From: Anaerolineaceae bacterium
Lineage (GTDB): Bacteria > Chloroflexota > Anaerolineae > Anaerolineales > Villigracilaceae
Direction: 5' to 3'
Length of the DNA stretch: 30,151 bases
Assembly (NCBI GenBank): GCA_022181005.1
Contig: BQMV01000002.1
Coordinates: 1 to 30,151 of the forward strand
A model generated the notes under the pieces. The model ran no database searches, was not told where the DNA came from, and saw only the letters and a program-made list of their open reading frames with translations. Within the stretch, counting starts at the first letter, position 1. Each line of letters opens with the position of its first letter. Positions 1 through 9,580 of this stretch are shown in pieces. A program made the position numbers and the translations under genes.

Positions 1-42
1 TTGAAGCGGCGCGGTTTGAGGGGTGATCGGGAGTACCTTTGT
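1..42 (+). repeat. Probable end of a further CRISPR repeat plus one spacer
   Basis: Bases 1-7 (TTGAAGC) match the last seven bases of the repeat (TTGAAAC) with one mismatch. If they are the end of a truncated repeat, bases 8-42 form a 35-nt spacer, an ordinary length for this array. The alternative is that this is the inner end of the leader. The array therefore probably continues beyond the left edge, but seven bases cannot settle it. Confidence 0.45.
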
Positions 43-3000
43 GTCGCTCCCTTCATTGGGAGCGTGGATTGAAACCAAAATGAACCTTGCAATATTCCGT
101 GTCATCGTCGCTCCCTTCATTGGGAGCGTGGATTGAAACCCATGCAGGAAAGACGGCTTGCGCTCCGAGTCGCTCCGTCGCTCCCTTCATTGGGAGCGTG
201 GATTGAAACGTAGCATAAGAGGAGGATAGACATGGTTGAGTCGCTCCCTTCATTGGGAGCGTGGATTGAAACTTGTCCTCTTCCGTGGCTGTTACATCCG
301 TGCCGAGTCGCTCCCTTCATTGGGAGCGTGGATTGAAACAACGCCGGCAAAATCCCCTCATACGCCTCGAACGTCGCTCCCTTCATTGGGAGCGTGGATT
401 GAAACATTAAAACTACTCGAATACAACAACCCCTTGGGTCGCTCCCTTCATTGGGAGCGTGGATTGAAACGACTTTCGGCAAGTCGACACTATCCGTATT
501 GTAGAGTCGCTCCCTTCATTGGGAGCGTGGATTGAAACGGCATCGGCGGTTAGCAGTTTCGCGCGCAAAATGGTCGCTCCCTTCATTGGGAGCGTGGATT
601 GAAACAGCGGTATAGATTTCATCGAGCAGGGCTTGTTTGTCGCTCCCTTCATTGGGAGCGTGGATTGAAACAAGAGAATCGCCCCAAAAAGGCGACGTGA
701 TTGAGTCGCTCCCTTCATTGGGAGCGTGGATTGAAACAAATAATCGGCATTGACCCATCCCTGCCGATCTTGATGTCGCTCCCTTCATTGGGAGCGTGGA
801 TTGAAACACGTTCTGGATTCAATATCGGGATGGTCAAGGTAGTCGCTCCCTTCATTGGGAGCGTGGATTGAAACAAAGGCTACAAGTTGCAGAGATTAAA
901 CGCTATCAGGTCGCTCCCTTCATTGGGAGCGTGGATTGAAACCATCGCCCAATGAATTTGCGGTTGCCGCCATTTGGTCGCTCCCTTCATTGGGAGCGTG
1001 GATTGAAACGGCGCAATATCATCCTGATTTGGTGTTGCCATGTCGCTCCCTTCATTGGGAGCGTGGATTGAAACTTGCCGACGTGAACCAACTGCCACGT
1101 GCGGTTGCGTCGCTCCCTTCATTGGGAGCGTGGATTGAAACAGGCTCGATCTCCACAGACGGTGGCGTATCCCAGCGTCGCTCCCTTCATTGGGAGCGTG
1201 GATTGAAACCGTACAGGGCGGTGATCTCATCTTGGATTGCCTTGGGTCGCTCCCTTCATTGGGAGCGTGGATTGAAACAAACGGGCGTGTGAATGGATAA
1301 CTGGCGGCGCATTGCAGTCGCTCCCTTCATTGGGAGCGTGGATTGAAACGAGGAGTTGGTCGGTGCGTGGAAAACCGCGCGGCGCGAACATGTCGCTCCC
1401 TTCATTGGGAGCGTGGATTGAAACACCAGAGACTTGTCGTTACGTGGCGTATTCGGTCGCTCCCTTCATTGGGAGCGTGGATTGAAACACAGGAAAGTTA
1501 CAAAGGCATGGTCGAGATTTTGCGAGTCGCTCCCTTCATTGGGAGCGTGGATTGAAACCGAGTAAAGTAGCGAGCATCGAAGAACGAGATGTGGTCGCTC
1601 CCTTCATTGGGAGCGTGGATTGAAACACTATGGGCGGCTAAGGATGAAATGCTGTTTAAGTCGCTCCCTTCATTGGGAGCGTGGATTGAAACTACTACGG
1701 AAAGGTCAAACAAAATGGACGATGGATGTCGCTCCCTTCATTGGGAGCGTGGATTGAAACACGGCGGGAGCAAAGTCATAAAGCTGGAAAGCTGTCGCTC
1801 CCTTCATTGGGAGCGTGGATTGAAACCCAGCAAGGCGTCGGAAAATCTCAGACGGAATGGTCGCTCCCTTCATTGGGAGCGTGGATTGAAACAATACCCA
1901 TCTGTGAAGTGTAGGTCATGGGAGTCGTCGCTCCCTTCATTGGGAGCGTGGATTGAAACCAGTGCGCCGGATAATCTGGACATCGTCTGAATGTCGCTCC
2001 CTTCATTGGGAGCGTGGATTGAAACCTTTATGGAGTGTCCTATCTTGACGCTCTTATGGTGTCGCTCCCTTCATTGGGAGCGTGGATTGAAACGGATTAT
2101 CACTGTATACAGGCATGCAGATGTTAGTCGCTCCCTTCATTGGGAGCGTGGATTGAAACCCTAGCCAGCCAGCAAAATAGTTAATGGAGTATGTCGCTCC
2201 CTTCATTGGGAGCGTGGATTGAAACTAATGCACGCAAGACGTGCTGACCCAACGATCTAGTCGCTCCCTTCATTGGGAGCGTGGATTGAAACGCGCAGCT
2301 GGGCATACTACAGGCGGTGCAAGCGAGTCGCTCCCTTCATTGGGAGCGTGGATTGAAACGTTAGTCATATCCGCCACTACCAACACCCAGCGTCGCTCCC
2401 TTCATTGGGAGCGTGGATTGAAACTCGAAAAAACAGACCTGGCACATCGGGCGCGAGAGTCGCTCCCTTCATTGGGAGCGTGGATTGAAACCTACACCCT
2501 GTTTATACCCCATGCGCCCTCGTTTGTCGCTCCCTTCATTGGGAGCGTGGATTGAAACGTAACCGTCGGCGCGAATCAACTGGCGTCGAAGTCGCTCCCT
2601 TCATTGGGAGCGTGGATTGAAACGGCTCATTCCGTTTGAGATTTGCAGACGCCTTGCTGGTCGCTCCCTTCATTGGGAGCGTGGATTGAAACGATCATTG
2701 AGCGCCAAATTACGCAGGGTGGCAAGAGTCGCTCCCTTCATTGGGAGCGTGGATTGAAACATCCGTGTTCTTTGGCGATCTCTTCGGGAGTGTCGCTCCC
2801 TTCATTGGGAGCGTGGATTGAAACGTCCTTAGCCATTGGCTTGGTTTTGGGCGGCGCGGTCGCTCCCTTCATTGGGAGCGTGGATTGAAACAAAAGGGAT
2901 GCAAGGAATCCTTTGCGATACTCTTCGGTCGCTCCCTTCATTGGGAGCGTGGATTGAAACGGGTTGCCGACATAATCCCCGCGCCGTACCTGTGTCGCTC

Positions 3001-4293
3001 CCTTCATTGGGAGCGTGGATTGAAACACAATATTCAAGGCGTGGATTATGCCCGCCTTGTCGCTCCCTTCATTGGGAGCGTGGATTGAAACCCAGCGGTA
3101 GAGCATCGGATAACATGCGCTCGATGTCGCTCCCTTCATTGGGAGCGTGGATTGAAACCCCGCTCTGGCAAAAAGCGGCGGCGGCGGTCAAAAGTCGCTC
3201 CCTTCATTGGGAGCGTGGATTGAAACGGGTCCAAGCGTGATCGCCACGCTTGCGCCTTCCGTCGCTCCCTTCATTGGGAGCGTGGATTGAAACTCTACAC
3301 ACTGGACTCTGTTACAACAAGTCAAGTCGCTCCCTTCATTGGGAGCGTGGATTGAAACCTGTAATCCCTGCTCGATCCGCTGTATCTCGACTCCGTCGCT
3401 CCCTTCATTGGGAGCGTGGATTGAAACCCTGAAAGAAGAAGAGGATTCCACGCGGCGCATGGTCGCTCCCTTCATTGGGAGCGTGGATTGAAACACGCAT
3501 GAACACACAGACAGACACAGACACAGGTCGCTCCCTTCATTGGGAGCGTGGATTGAAACTGCCAGAAAGGTCTACTACCATGTTTGATGTTTGTCGCTCC
3601 CTTCATTGGGAGCGTGGATTGAAACGACCTGTCAATGGACATTCTCGCGGCTGACGGCGGTCGCTCCCTTCATTGGGAGCGTGGATTGAAACATCCCTGA
3701 ACCATGACCACGCATCGAAGCGTCTGTCGCTCCCTTCATTGGGAGCGTGGATTGAAACGCCGTTGTACCACGCAATACCAACTCGCGGATTTGTCGCTCC
3801 CTTCATTGGGAGCGTGGATTGAAACACCCGCGCCATCTTTGTATCACGATAGCCATTTGCGTCGCTCCCTTCATTGGGAGCGTGGATTGAAACGCTTGTT
3901 GCATTGCGCGATATAGGCATGGACGGCGTCGCTCCCTTCATTGGGAGCGTGGATTGAAACCAGAAGCGGCTCAAAACGGCGTGTGTTGTGTCAGGTCGCT
4001 CCCTTCATTGGGAGCGTGGATTGAAACCTCCTATCTGTGGTCATGCGCGACGGCGACCTTCGTCGCTCCCTTCATTGGGAGCGTGGATTGAAACGATGCT
4101 GTGGACGCAAATCAAGACCATCGCACAGGTCGCTCCCTTCATTGGGAGCGTGGATTGAAACCTGTTCCGTATGGCTTGCCCGCCTCCGCCAATGTCGCTC
4201 CCTTCATTGGGAGCGTGGATTGAAACGATGCTGTGGACGCAAATCAAGACCATCGCACAGGTCGCTCCCTTCATTGGGAGCGTGGATTGAAAG
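43..4293 (+). CRISPR. CRISPR array, 64 repeats / 63 spacers, type I-C-like
   Basis: I count 64 copies of a 33-nt repeat that begins GTCGCTCCC and ends GTGGATTGAAAC. The repeat contains the inverted arms CGCTCCC and GGGAGCG around a 6-nt loop. All copies appear identical except the last (4261-4293), which ends GAAAG instead of GAAAC. There are 63 complete spacers of 30-42 nt; 34 nt is the commonest length and the mean is about 34. The stem-loop and the GTGGATTGAAAC end are typical of type I-C repeats, and that end conventionally marks the 3' side of the repeat, so the array is read on the + strand. The degenerate copy at the right supports that side being the old, leader-distal end. No cas genes are in the window; they would be expected to the left. 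The spacer at 4095-4128 recurs exactly at 4227-4260. All ORFs inside the array are translations of repeats and are not genes. Confidence 0.99.
4095..4260 (+). repeat. Duplicated CRISPR spacer (A-B-A arrangement)
   Basis: The 34-nt spacers at 4095-4128 and 4227-4260 are identical from GATGCTGTGG to CATCGCACAG. A different 32-nt spacer (4162-4193) and two repeats lie between them. The pair sits immediately before the degenerate terminal repeat, so it is among the oldest part of the array. Confidence 0.98.
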
Positions 4294-4320
4294 CGCCTCG
4301 ACTCTTGTGCCCCGAGCGGT

Positions 4321-4378
4321 AAAAAACAGATAATAAAAGACAGGCTTTGTTACTTAAGCCCGCCTTTTATTATCTGTT
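4321..4378 (-). terminator. Rho-independent terminator of the WD40 gene
   Basis: A perfect 15-bp stem (AACAGATAATAAAAG at 4325-4339 and its complement at 4364-4378) encloses a smaller GGCTT/AAGCC stem. Read on the minus strand, the hairpin is followed at once by a run of T (complement of the A-run at 4321-4326). It lies 34 bp past the stop codon of the minus-strand WD40 gene and also separates it from the CRISPR array. On the + strand there is no U-tract. Confidence 0.8.
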
Positions 4379-4411
4379 CCCATATTTATGTTGATATAAA
4401 TTTCAAACAGA

Positions 4412-5038
4412 CTATTCCAATAACCAAGCAAGGATTGTGCCATCATAAGAGCCGCTGAACAGGATGGTTCCATCTGGGGAAAATTCCAGGGCATATATCA
4501 ACATGGAGTGCCCGGAAAGAGCGTATTCTTCCTGCCATGAAGATGTATTAAATATGGTTATCGTGAAATCCCATAATCCACCTCGAGCCAGATAACGTCC
4601 GTCCGGTGAGAAACGAATGGCATGAGCGCCAGCAGGGAGAGTCTTTATAATCGTTTGCTTATCTATATCCCACACAATGGTTTCTCCATCTGAAAACCAA
4701 CTGCTTGAAGAGGAAACCAAATATCTTCCATCCGGTGAAAATTCCACATCCTTCACCCGATCTGTATAATCTGTAATCTGGTTTATGACTTTTCCACTCT
4801 GAACCTCTATGATAGAAACAAAATTTTCCCCATTCCAGCGGTTATGAGCAACTGCCAAATACATATCGTCCGGTGAAAACGTAAGATCGGTTATACTACC
4901 TCGCACAAAGAATCTGGATTTCCTAGTGTATTGATTATCCCTTATTATCACCTCTCCGGTATCGGTGCCTATTGCTAGAATATCCGCATTATGCGAAACA
5001 GCCACTGCGCTATTTGCGCGACATACCTTGCCATTCCC
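4412..5038 (-). pseudogene. C-terminal part of the WD40 lipoprotein, cut off by an amber codon
   Basis: This is the same reading frame as the upstream WD40 gene (5039-6439), separated from it only by the TAG at 5039-5041. The first usable start inside it is a GTG at 5005, giving a 197-residue product, but that GTG has no Shine-Dalgarno sequence. It holds five WD40 blade motifs (four of SPDG/SPDD type and one degenerate) with typical ends such as IVWDI and ILAWLLE. Together with the nine in the upstream part this makes fourteen, the number expected for two seven-bladed propellers. The piece lacks a signal peptide, so alone it would stay in the cytoplasm with an incomplete propeller. It is probably a remnant of a disrupted gene. 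Readthrough or a sequencing error are the alternatives. Confidence 0.75.
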
Positions 5039-6439
5039 CTAGTAGCCAGCCTTGATCAGCGAATAATCACTGGCATTTATCACAAAGAAACTTTCATTGC
5101 AGGTTACGCTGATGAAACGTTTGCCATCCGGGAAAAACTGCACATCCTCGACCCTGCTATGCCCTCTCTGATCGATAAGTGCGGGCAAATTGGTTTCCAG
5201 ATCCCATACATACAATCTGCCATCATCTGCACCGCTGACTAGTAGCGTTCCATCCGGAGAGGCTGAAAGACTCGAAACATAACCGCTATGTCCGGGATAA
5301 GCGGTTTCAGAGATTTTTTCCCCGGTTTCAGTATTCCAGACAATGATGGAGTGGTTTGCAGTTGTAATAAGCAGACGATTCTGTGATGGAGAGATTGCAA
5401 TACTTGCCACAGATTCTCCATTCCCCTCAAACTTATGAGCCGTGAGAAGTGAATTCGCATTCAATTCCAGAACGCTGCCGTCTTTGTACCCAACATATAG
5501 CCATTTCCCATCTGGGGAGGAGACAAGGGTAGTCGCGGTCAACTTCTGAGGATGTTTGTATTCAGCGACACGTAAATCTTTTTCAATATCCCATATCCTG
5601 ATTCCTACATTTTGAGAACCGGCAACAGCAACTTGAACGCCATCAGTCAGGAATACCCCTCCAAAACTTCCTGTTCTATCATTTGCAAGCGCATCCCCTG
5701 TTTTTATGTCCCACACCATTGCAGCGTTTCCACGCCCAATCGCCATGATGCGATTCCCGTCAGGAGAAAAACCTATGGAGTAAATGAAATCAGGATATCC
5801 TGTCAAAGTTTTGACCAACTTCAATGATTGCGTATCCCAAATGAGAATATCCCCGCCCCATGTGCCTGCTGCAATCCATTTTCCATCTGGAGAAAAGCGC
5901 ACATGGCCAACGTTATCCTCTACAGCAAGCGTGACAATATTTTCCCCGGTGACTGCATCCCAAATCTGCACGCCATTTTCCTTCCAAGAAGTTCCTGTCG
6001 CTAACTTTGTGCCGTCTGGTGAATAGGCTACGCTCTGCACCCACTGTCCACTAGAAATTACATGCTGGATTGTATGCGTTTCGAAATCATATGATGCGAC
6101 GCCAACAGAGGAGGCAATGGCGTAACTGTTCCCATCCGGGCTGATTGCCACCTCATTCAGAATCCCACTCCCAAAACGAGCATAAGCCTCAAGTGGAACA
6201 TGCATGCCCGCTTTTGTAGGTGTTGGCAGCGGTAAAGGGGTAGGCGACTTTGTGGAAGTGGGAGTCCCTGTCGGCGAGATAACCTGAGCAGGAACGGGTG
6301 TCGGGGTGTTCAAGAAACTATCGGCTTGGATTAATTTCGTTGGAGTGTCAATTGTAGGAACGCCGGGGGTGCACGCCGCCAGCCATAGTAAGATTAGTGT
6401 CAGCCTGCCAGGCTTTCTTATGACTACCGAGTTTTTCAT
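5039..6439 (-). CDS. WD40-repeat lipoprotein, N-terminal part (interrupted)
   Basis: This codes for a 466-residue exported beta-propeller protein of unknown binding partner. The N-terminus has a positively charged start, a hydrophobic stretch and a lipobox LAAC near residue 22, which indicates a lipoprotein. A Thr/Pro-rich linker follows to about residue 75. Nine WD40-type blades follow, with motifs such as SPDGTKLATG, VQIWDAVTG and YVWDLET. The frame ends at TAG (5039-5041) after the sequence SLIKAGY, and the same frame continues to 4412 with five more blades. The intact gene would be about 675 codons and two seven-bladed propellers. It lies 61 bp downstream of polA on the same strand. By eye it is less GC-rich than its neighbours. 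Multi-propeller WD40 proteins usually act as interaction scaffolds. The specific role here is unknown. Confidence 0.85.
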   Translation of the reverse strand: MKNSVVIRKPGRLTLILLWLAACTPGVPTIDTPTKLIQADSFLNTPTPVPAQVISPTGTPTSTKSPTPLPLPTPTKAGMHVPLEAYARFGSGILNEVAISPDGNSYAIASSVGVASYDFETHTIQHVISSGQWVQSVAYSPDGTKLATGTSWKENGVQIWDAVTGENIVTLAVEDNVGHVRFSPDGKWIAAGTWGGDILIWDTQSLKLVKTLTGYPDFIYSIGFSPDGNRIMAIGRGNAAMVWDIKTGDALANDRTGSFGGVFLTDGVQVAVAGSQNVGIRIWDIEKDLRVAEYKHPQKLTATTLVSSPDGKWLYVGYKDGSVLELNANSLLTAHKFEGNGESVASIAISPSQNRLLITTANHSIIVWNTETGEKISETAYPGHSGYVSSLSASPDGTLLVSGADDGRLYVWDLETNLPALIDQRGHSRVEDVQFFPDGKRFISVTCNESFFVINASDYSLIKAGY

Positions 6440-6471
6440 GAGTTTTTTCTGTCCTGTAGAAAACTTTCTTC

Positions 6472-6495
6472 CTTCTACTCATCGATTGAGTGAAG
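6472..6495 (-). terminator. Weak hairpin after polA
   Basis: On the minus strand CTTCACTCA and TGAGTAGAAG can pair around ATCGA with one bulged base. A T-run follows only about 8 nt later. It lies between the polA stop and the WD40 start, so it may attenuate rather than stop transcription into the WD40 gene. Confidence 0.3.
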
Positions 6496-6500
6496 AAAAC

Positions 6501-9290
6501 TTAGATCCCTTTCATCTCCCCCCAATTTGCTCCATACCTCGCCTCAGTCGAGAGAGGGATGTCCAACGGATACGCATCCGCCATCGTTTCTTTCACGACC
6601 TTCGCGGTTTTTTCCAATTCCTCTTTCGGACATTCCAACACGAGTTCATCGTGCACTTGCAACAGCATCTTCCCGCTCAACTTTGCTTTTTTCAGCGCGG
6701 GCGGGATTTTCAACATGGCGATCTTCATGATGTCTGCCGCCGTTCCCTGAATCGGCGCGTTGATGGCTTCGCGTTCTTCGCGCGCTTTCAACTGCGGGTT
6801 GGTCCTGCCTTGCAACGCGGGGAAATATCGCCGCCGCCCGAGAAGTGTTTCGACGTATCCCTGTTGCGCGGCTTGCTTGCGGATGCCGTCCAGATATTTT
6901 TTCACGCCGGGGAATTTTGTGAAATAGGCTTTGACGAAATTCTCCGCTTCCGCCAGCGTGAGGTCGGTGCCGCGCATCAACCCAAACGCAGACATGCCGT
7001 AGATCAGACCGAAGTTGATCGCTTTCGCGTGACGGCGCATGTCTTTGGTCACCGCGTCGAGCGCGACGTTGTAAATTGCCGCGGCTGTGGTGGCATGGAT
7101 GTCCTCGTCGGCGCGGAAGGCGGCGAGCATCCCTTCATCCTGTGCCATGTGCGCCACGATGCGCAACTCGATCTGCGAATAATCCACCGAGATCAACCAG
7201 CTTCCTTTGTCGGCGACGAATCCATTGCGAATGCGCCGACCTTCTTCTGTACGGATTGGTATCTGTTGGAGATTTGGATTGTTCGACGAAATTCTTCCCG
7301 TTACCGCGCCAATTTGACTATAAGATGTGTGTACACGTCCTGTTTTTGAATTAACGGATGGGGGAAGTGCATCTACATAAGTGAACTTAAGTTTCGAGAG
7401 TTCACGGTAATTCAGCATCATTTCAATTACTGGATGTTGATCTCTCATCTCATCAAGCACACCTGCAGCTGTAGAATAAAACCCTGTGGCTGTTTTATGT
7501 CCAACTGGCTTAAGGTGTAAATGGTTGAATAAGATTTCTGAGACTTGTTGAGGAGAATTGAGGTTGAAAGTTTTTCCAGCAGAATCGTGGACTTGTCTTT
7601 CAATTTTCGCTAATCGCTTTCCCAACTCTTTCGACAGATCAGCAAAAAGTGGCAAATCTATAGTAACTCCTGTCATTTCCATATCTGCGAGAACAGGCGT
7701 GAGCGGCATGTCAATTTCTTCGAGAAGTTTTTCGCCGTTCACGCGCTTCAATTCTTTTTCTTCGAGCGGCATCAATCGCAACGTGGTTTCGGCGTCTGCC
7801 ACCGCGTACGGCGCAACGGACTCGATCGCCACATCCGCCATGCTGATCTGCTTCTTGCCTTTGCCGATCAATGCTTCGATGTGAGTCATCTCTTCGCCGA
7901 GTTTGACGAACGCGAGATTCTTCAAGCCGAGACTGCGCGACGACGGGTCAACGATGAATTCAGCCAGCATCGTGTCGAACGTCAGCGGCGAGACGGTGAG
8001 TCCATGTTGGGCAAGGACGATGTAATCGTACTTCGCGTTGTGCGCAACCTTGCCAATCTTTGGATTCGTCATCGGCGCTTCGAGCGCGGCGACAACTTTC
8101 TTCAGCGGAAGATTTGTCCCTGCGCTGTGACTGATGGGAATGTAATATCCTTCGCTTTCATTGATCGCCAGCGAAATGCCGACAATGTCCGCGCGCATCT
8201 CTTCGGTTGAAGTTGTTTCTGTATCGAACGAAATGACCTTTGCCTTGTTCAACGCTTTGACGAGTTCATCCAGTTTCTTTTCAGTATCAACGATATGGAC
8301 GGTGACGTTTGATTCCACTTTGGGAGAGACGACCACCTGAGGCTCATTCGCAAACATGGACATCTGTCCGCCTGTTGCCGCGCTGAGCGAAGTTGAAGCG
8401 GCGGATGATGTTGATTGCCCCGTCAATTTTTCGAGCGTCTTCAACAGTGTGCGGAATTCCATCTCGGTAAAAAACGCTTGAATCGCAGGGACGTTCAAGT
8501 CGCGCGCCTTCGCGTGCTCGAGATCGAGTTTGATGTTCAAATCCGTTTTGATCTGCGCAAGCGTGTAACTGAGATAGGCGTTCTCTTTGTTCGCTTCGAG
8601 TTTGGTCTTCCAGCGCGTTTCGATTTTGTCAATGTTTTTGTAGATGCCGTCGAGCGTCGTGTATTTTTCGAGCAAGGCAATGGCGGTCTTTTCGCCGACG
8701 CCCGCCACGCCGGGGATGTTATCGGACTTGTCGCCGACGAGCGCTTTGTAATCCACTACTTGGCTGGGCGGCACGCCGAGTTTTTGAGCAACATCTTCAT
8801 CTTTGATGAATGTTTTATCATCGCCCGCGAGATAGACCGATGTTCTCTTGTTGACGAGTTGCAAAAGGTCGCGGTCGCCGGTGACGATCTTTACGCCAAG
8901 CCCCTGCTCGGCGGCGATGCGAGCAACGGAGCCAAGCACATCGTCCGCTTCGTAGCCTTCGAGTTCGAGGCGCGGAATGTTGAACGCGTCCACCATCTCG
9001 CGGATGCGCTTGATCTGCGGACGTAAATCATCGGGCATTTTGTCGCGCGTCCCTTTGTATTCGGGGAAAATTTCATCGCGAAAGGTTTTGCCCACGTCGA
9101 ATGCGACGGCGAGATATTCGGGTTGTTCCTGTTCGATGATGCGGAGTAACTCGCGCGCGAATCCGTAGATCCCTGCGGTGGGTTCGCCCTTCGACGTTTG
9201 CCAGCGTTGACTCCCGCCGACAGCCGTCAAGGCGAAGTACATTCGATAAGCAAGCGCGTGTCCGTCAATGAGGTAGAGGGTGGGGGGCAT
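6501..9290 (-). CDS. polA: DNA polymerase I
   Basis: This 929-residue enzyme fills gaps and removes RNA primers in replication and repair. Residues 1-290 are the 5'-3' exonuclease (YEADDVLG near 113, TGDRD near 137, helix-hairpin-helix around 185-205). The 3'-5' exonuclease lies at about 330-520 and looks active: it has the DXE pair D356/E358 in SFDTET, then HNAKYDY and a YAVADAE motif. The polymerase domain has motif A (DYSQIELR, D703), motif B (RRHAKAINFGLIYG, from about 751) and motif C (VHDE, H880/D881). Length and domain order are normal for full-length Pol I with proofreading. No clear Shine-Dalgarno precedes the ATG at 9290. Codons about 533-677 are much poorer in GC than the rest, which may reflect recombination. 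Confidence 0.98.
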   Translation of the reverse strand: MPPTLYLIDGHALAYRMYFALTAVGGSQRWQTSKGEPTAGIYGFARELLRIIEQEQPEYLAVAFDVGKTFRDEIFPEYKGTRDKMPDDLRPQIKRIREMVDAFNIPRLELEGYEADDVLGSVARIAAEQGLGVKIVTGDRDLLQLVNKRTSVYLAGDDKTFIKDEDVAQKLGVPPSQVVDYKALVGDKSDNIPGVAGVGEKTAIALLEKYTTLDGIYKNIDKIETRWKTKLEANKENAYLSYTLAQIKTDLNIKLDLEHAKARDLNVPAIQAFFTEMEFRTLLKTLEKLTGQSTSSAASTSLSAATGGQMSMFANEPQVVVSPKVESNVTVHIVDTEKKLDELVKALNKAKVISFDTETTSTEEMRADIVGISLAINESEGYYIPISHSAGTNLPLKKVVAALEAPMTNPKIGKVAHNAKYDYIVLAQHGLTVSPLTFDTMLAEFIVDPSSRSLGLKNLAFVKLGEEMTHIEALIGKGKKQISMADVAIESVAPYAVADAETTLRLMPLEEKELKRVNGEKLLEEIDMPLTPVLADMEMTGVTIDLPLFADLSKELGKRLAKIERQVHDSAGKTFNLNSPQQVSEILFNHLHLKPVGHKTATGFYSTAAGVLDEMRDQHPVIEMMLNYRELSKLKFTYVDALPPSVNSKTGRVHTSYSQIGAVTGRISSNNPNLQQIPIRTEEGRRIRNGFVADKGSWLISVDYSQIELRIVAHMAQDEGMLAAFRADEDIHATTAAAIYNVALDAVTKDMRRHAKAINFGLIYGMSAFGLMRGTDLTLAEAENFVKAYFTKFPGVKKYLDGIRKQAAQQGYVETLLGRRRYFPALQGRTNPQLKAREEREAINAPIQGTAADIMKIAMLKIPPALKKAKLSGKMLLQVHDELVLECPKEELEKTAKVVKETMADAYPLDIPLSTEARYGANWGEMKGI

Positions 9291-9493
9291 GTTATTTTGA
9301 TAAGTGGAAATTGGTGATTTGTAAATGAGGATTGGAGAATTAGAGAATTGGAGATTAGAGACTGGAGACTTGGTTCTGTTTGGTTCGATTTCGTTTCATG
9401 GTTTTTTAAATTGGTTTATTCGCGTCATTTGTCAATTCGCGGCATTCGCGTTGAGAAGCTCTCAACTTTGCGCAACCCGTTGTGATGGGGAAC

Positions 9494-9556
9494 AATCCCG
9501 AAGGGATGGAAGGATTCTAGAACCAAGATAAACGACACCCAAATCCCGAAGGGATG
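9494..9556. repeat. Pair of REP-like palindromes
   Basis: The 15-base word AATCCCGAAGGGATG occurs at 9494-9508 and 9542-9556, exactly 48 bp apart. Its core ATCCC-GAA-GGGAT can form a small hairpin. Short imperfect or perfect palindromes like this are the usual DNA substrates of REP-associated tyrosine transposases. The neighbouring gene (9666-10940) ends in a domain of that family, which makes the association worth noting, although only two copies can be seen here. Confidence 0.7.
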
Positions 9557-9580
9557 ATATAGCTTGTGTTGCATCCGTAA

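Noticed and set aside
53..4333. Many open frames in both strands of the array, encoding repeated SLPSLGAWIET-like or FQSTLPMKGAT-like peptides
   Set aside because: They are translations of the CRISPR repeat in different frames; each spacer changes the sequence between.
5039..5041. TAG in the WD40 gene as pyrrolysine codon
   Set aside because: Pyrrolysine is largely confined to methylamine methyltransferases and a few others; no pyl genes are in view and a loop between WD40 blades gives no reason for it. A simple nonsense mutation or read error is more likely.
6306..7349. A 347-codon plus-strand frame opposite polA and the WD40 gene
   Set aside because: It is antisense to the well-supported polA, is rich in His, Phe and Arg as reverse frames of GC-rich genes are, and has no recognisable domain.
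8415..9026. A 203-codon plus-strand frame opposite the polA exonuclease domain
   Set aside because: Antisense shadow of polA with no recognisable family.
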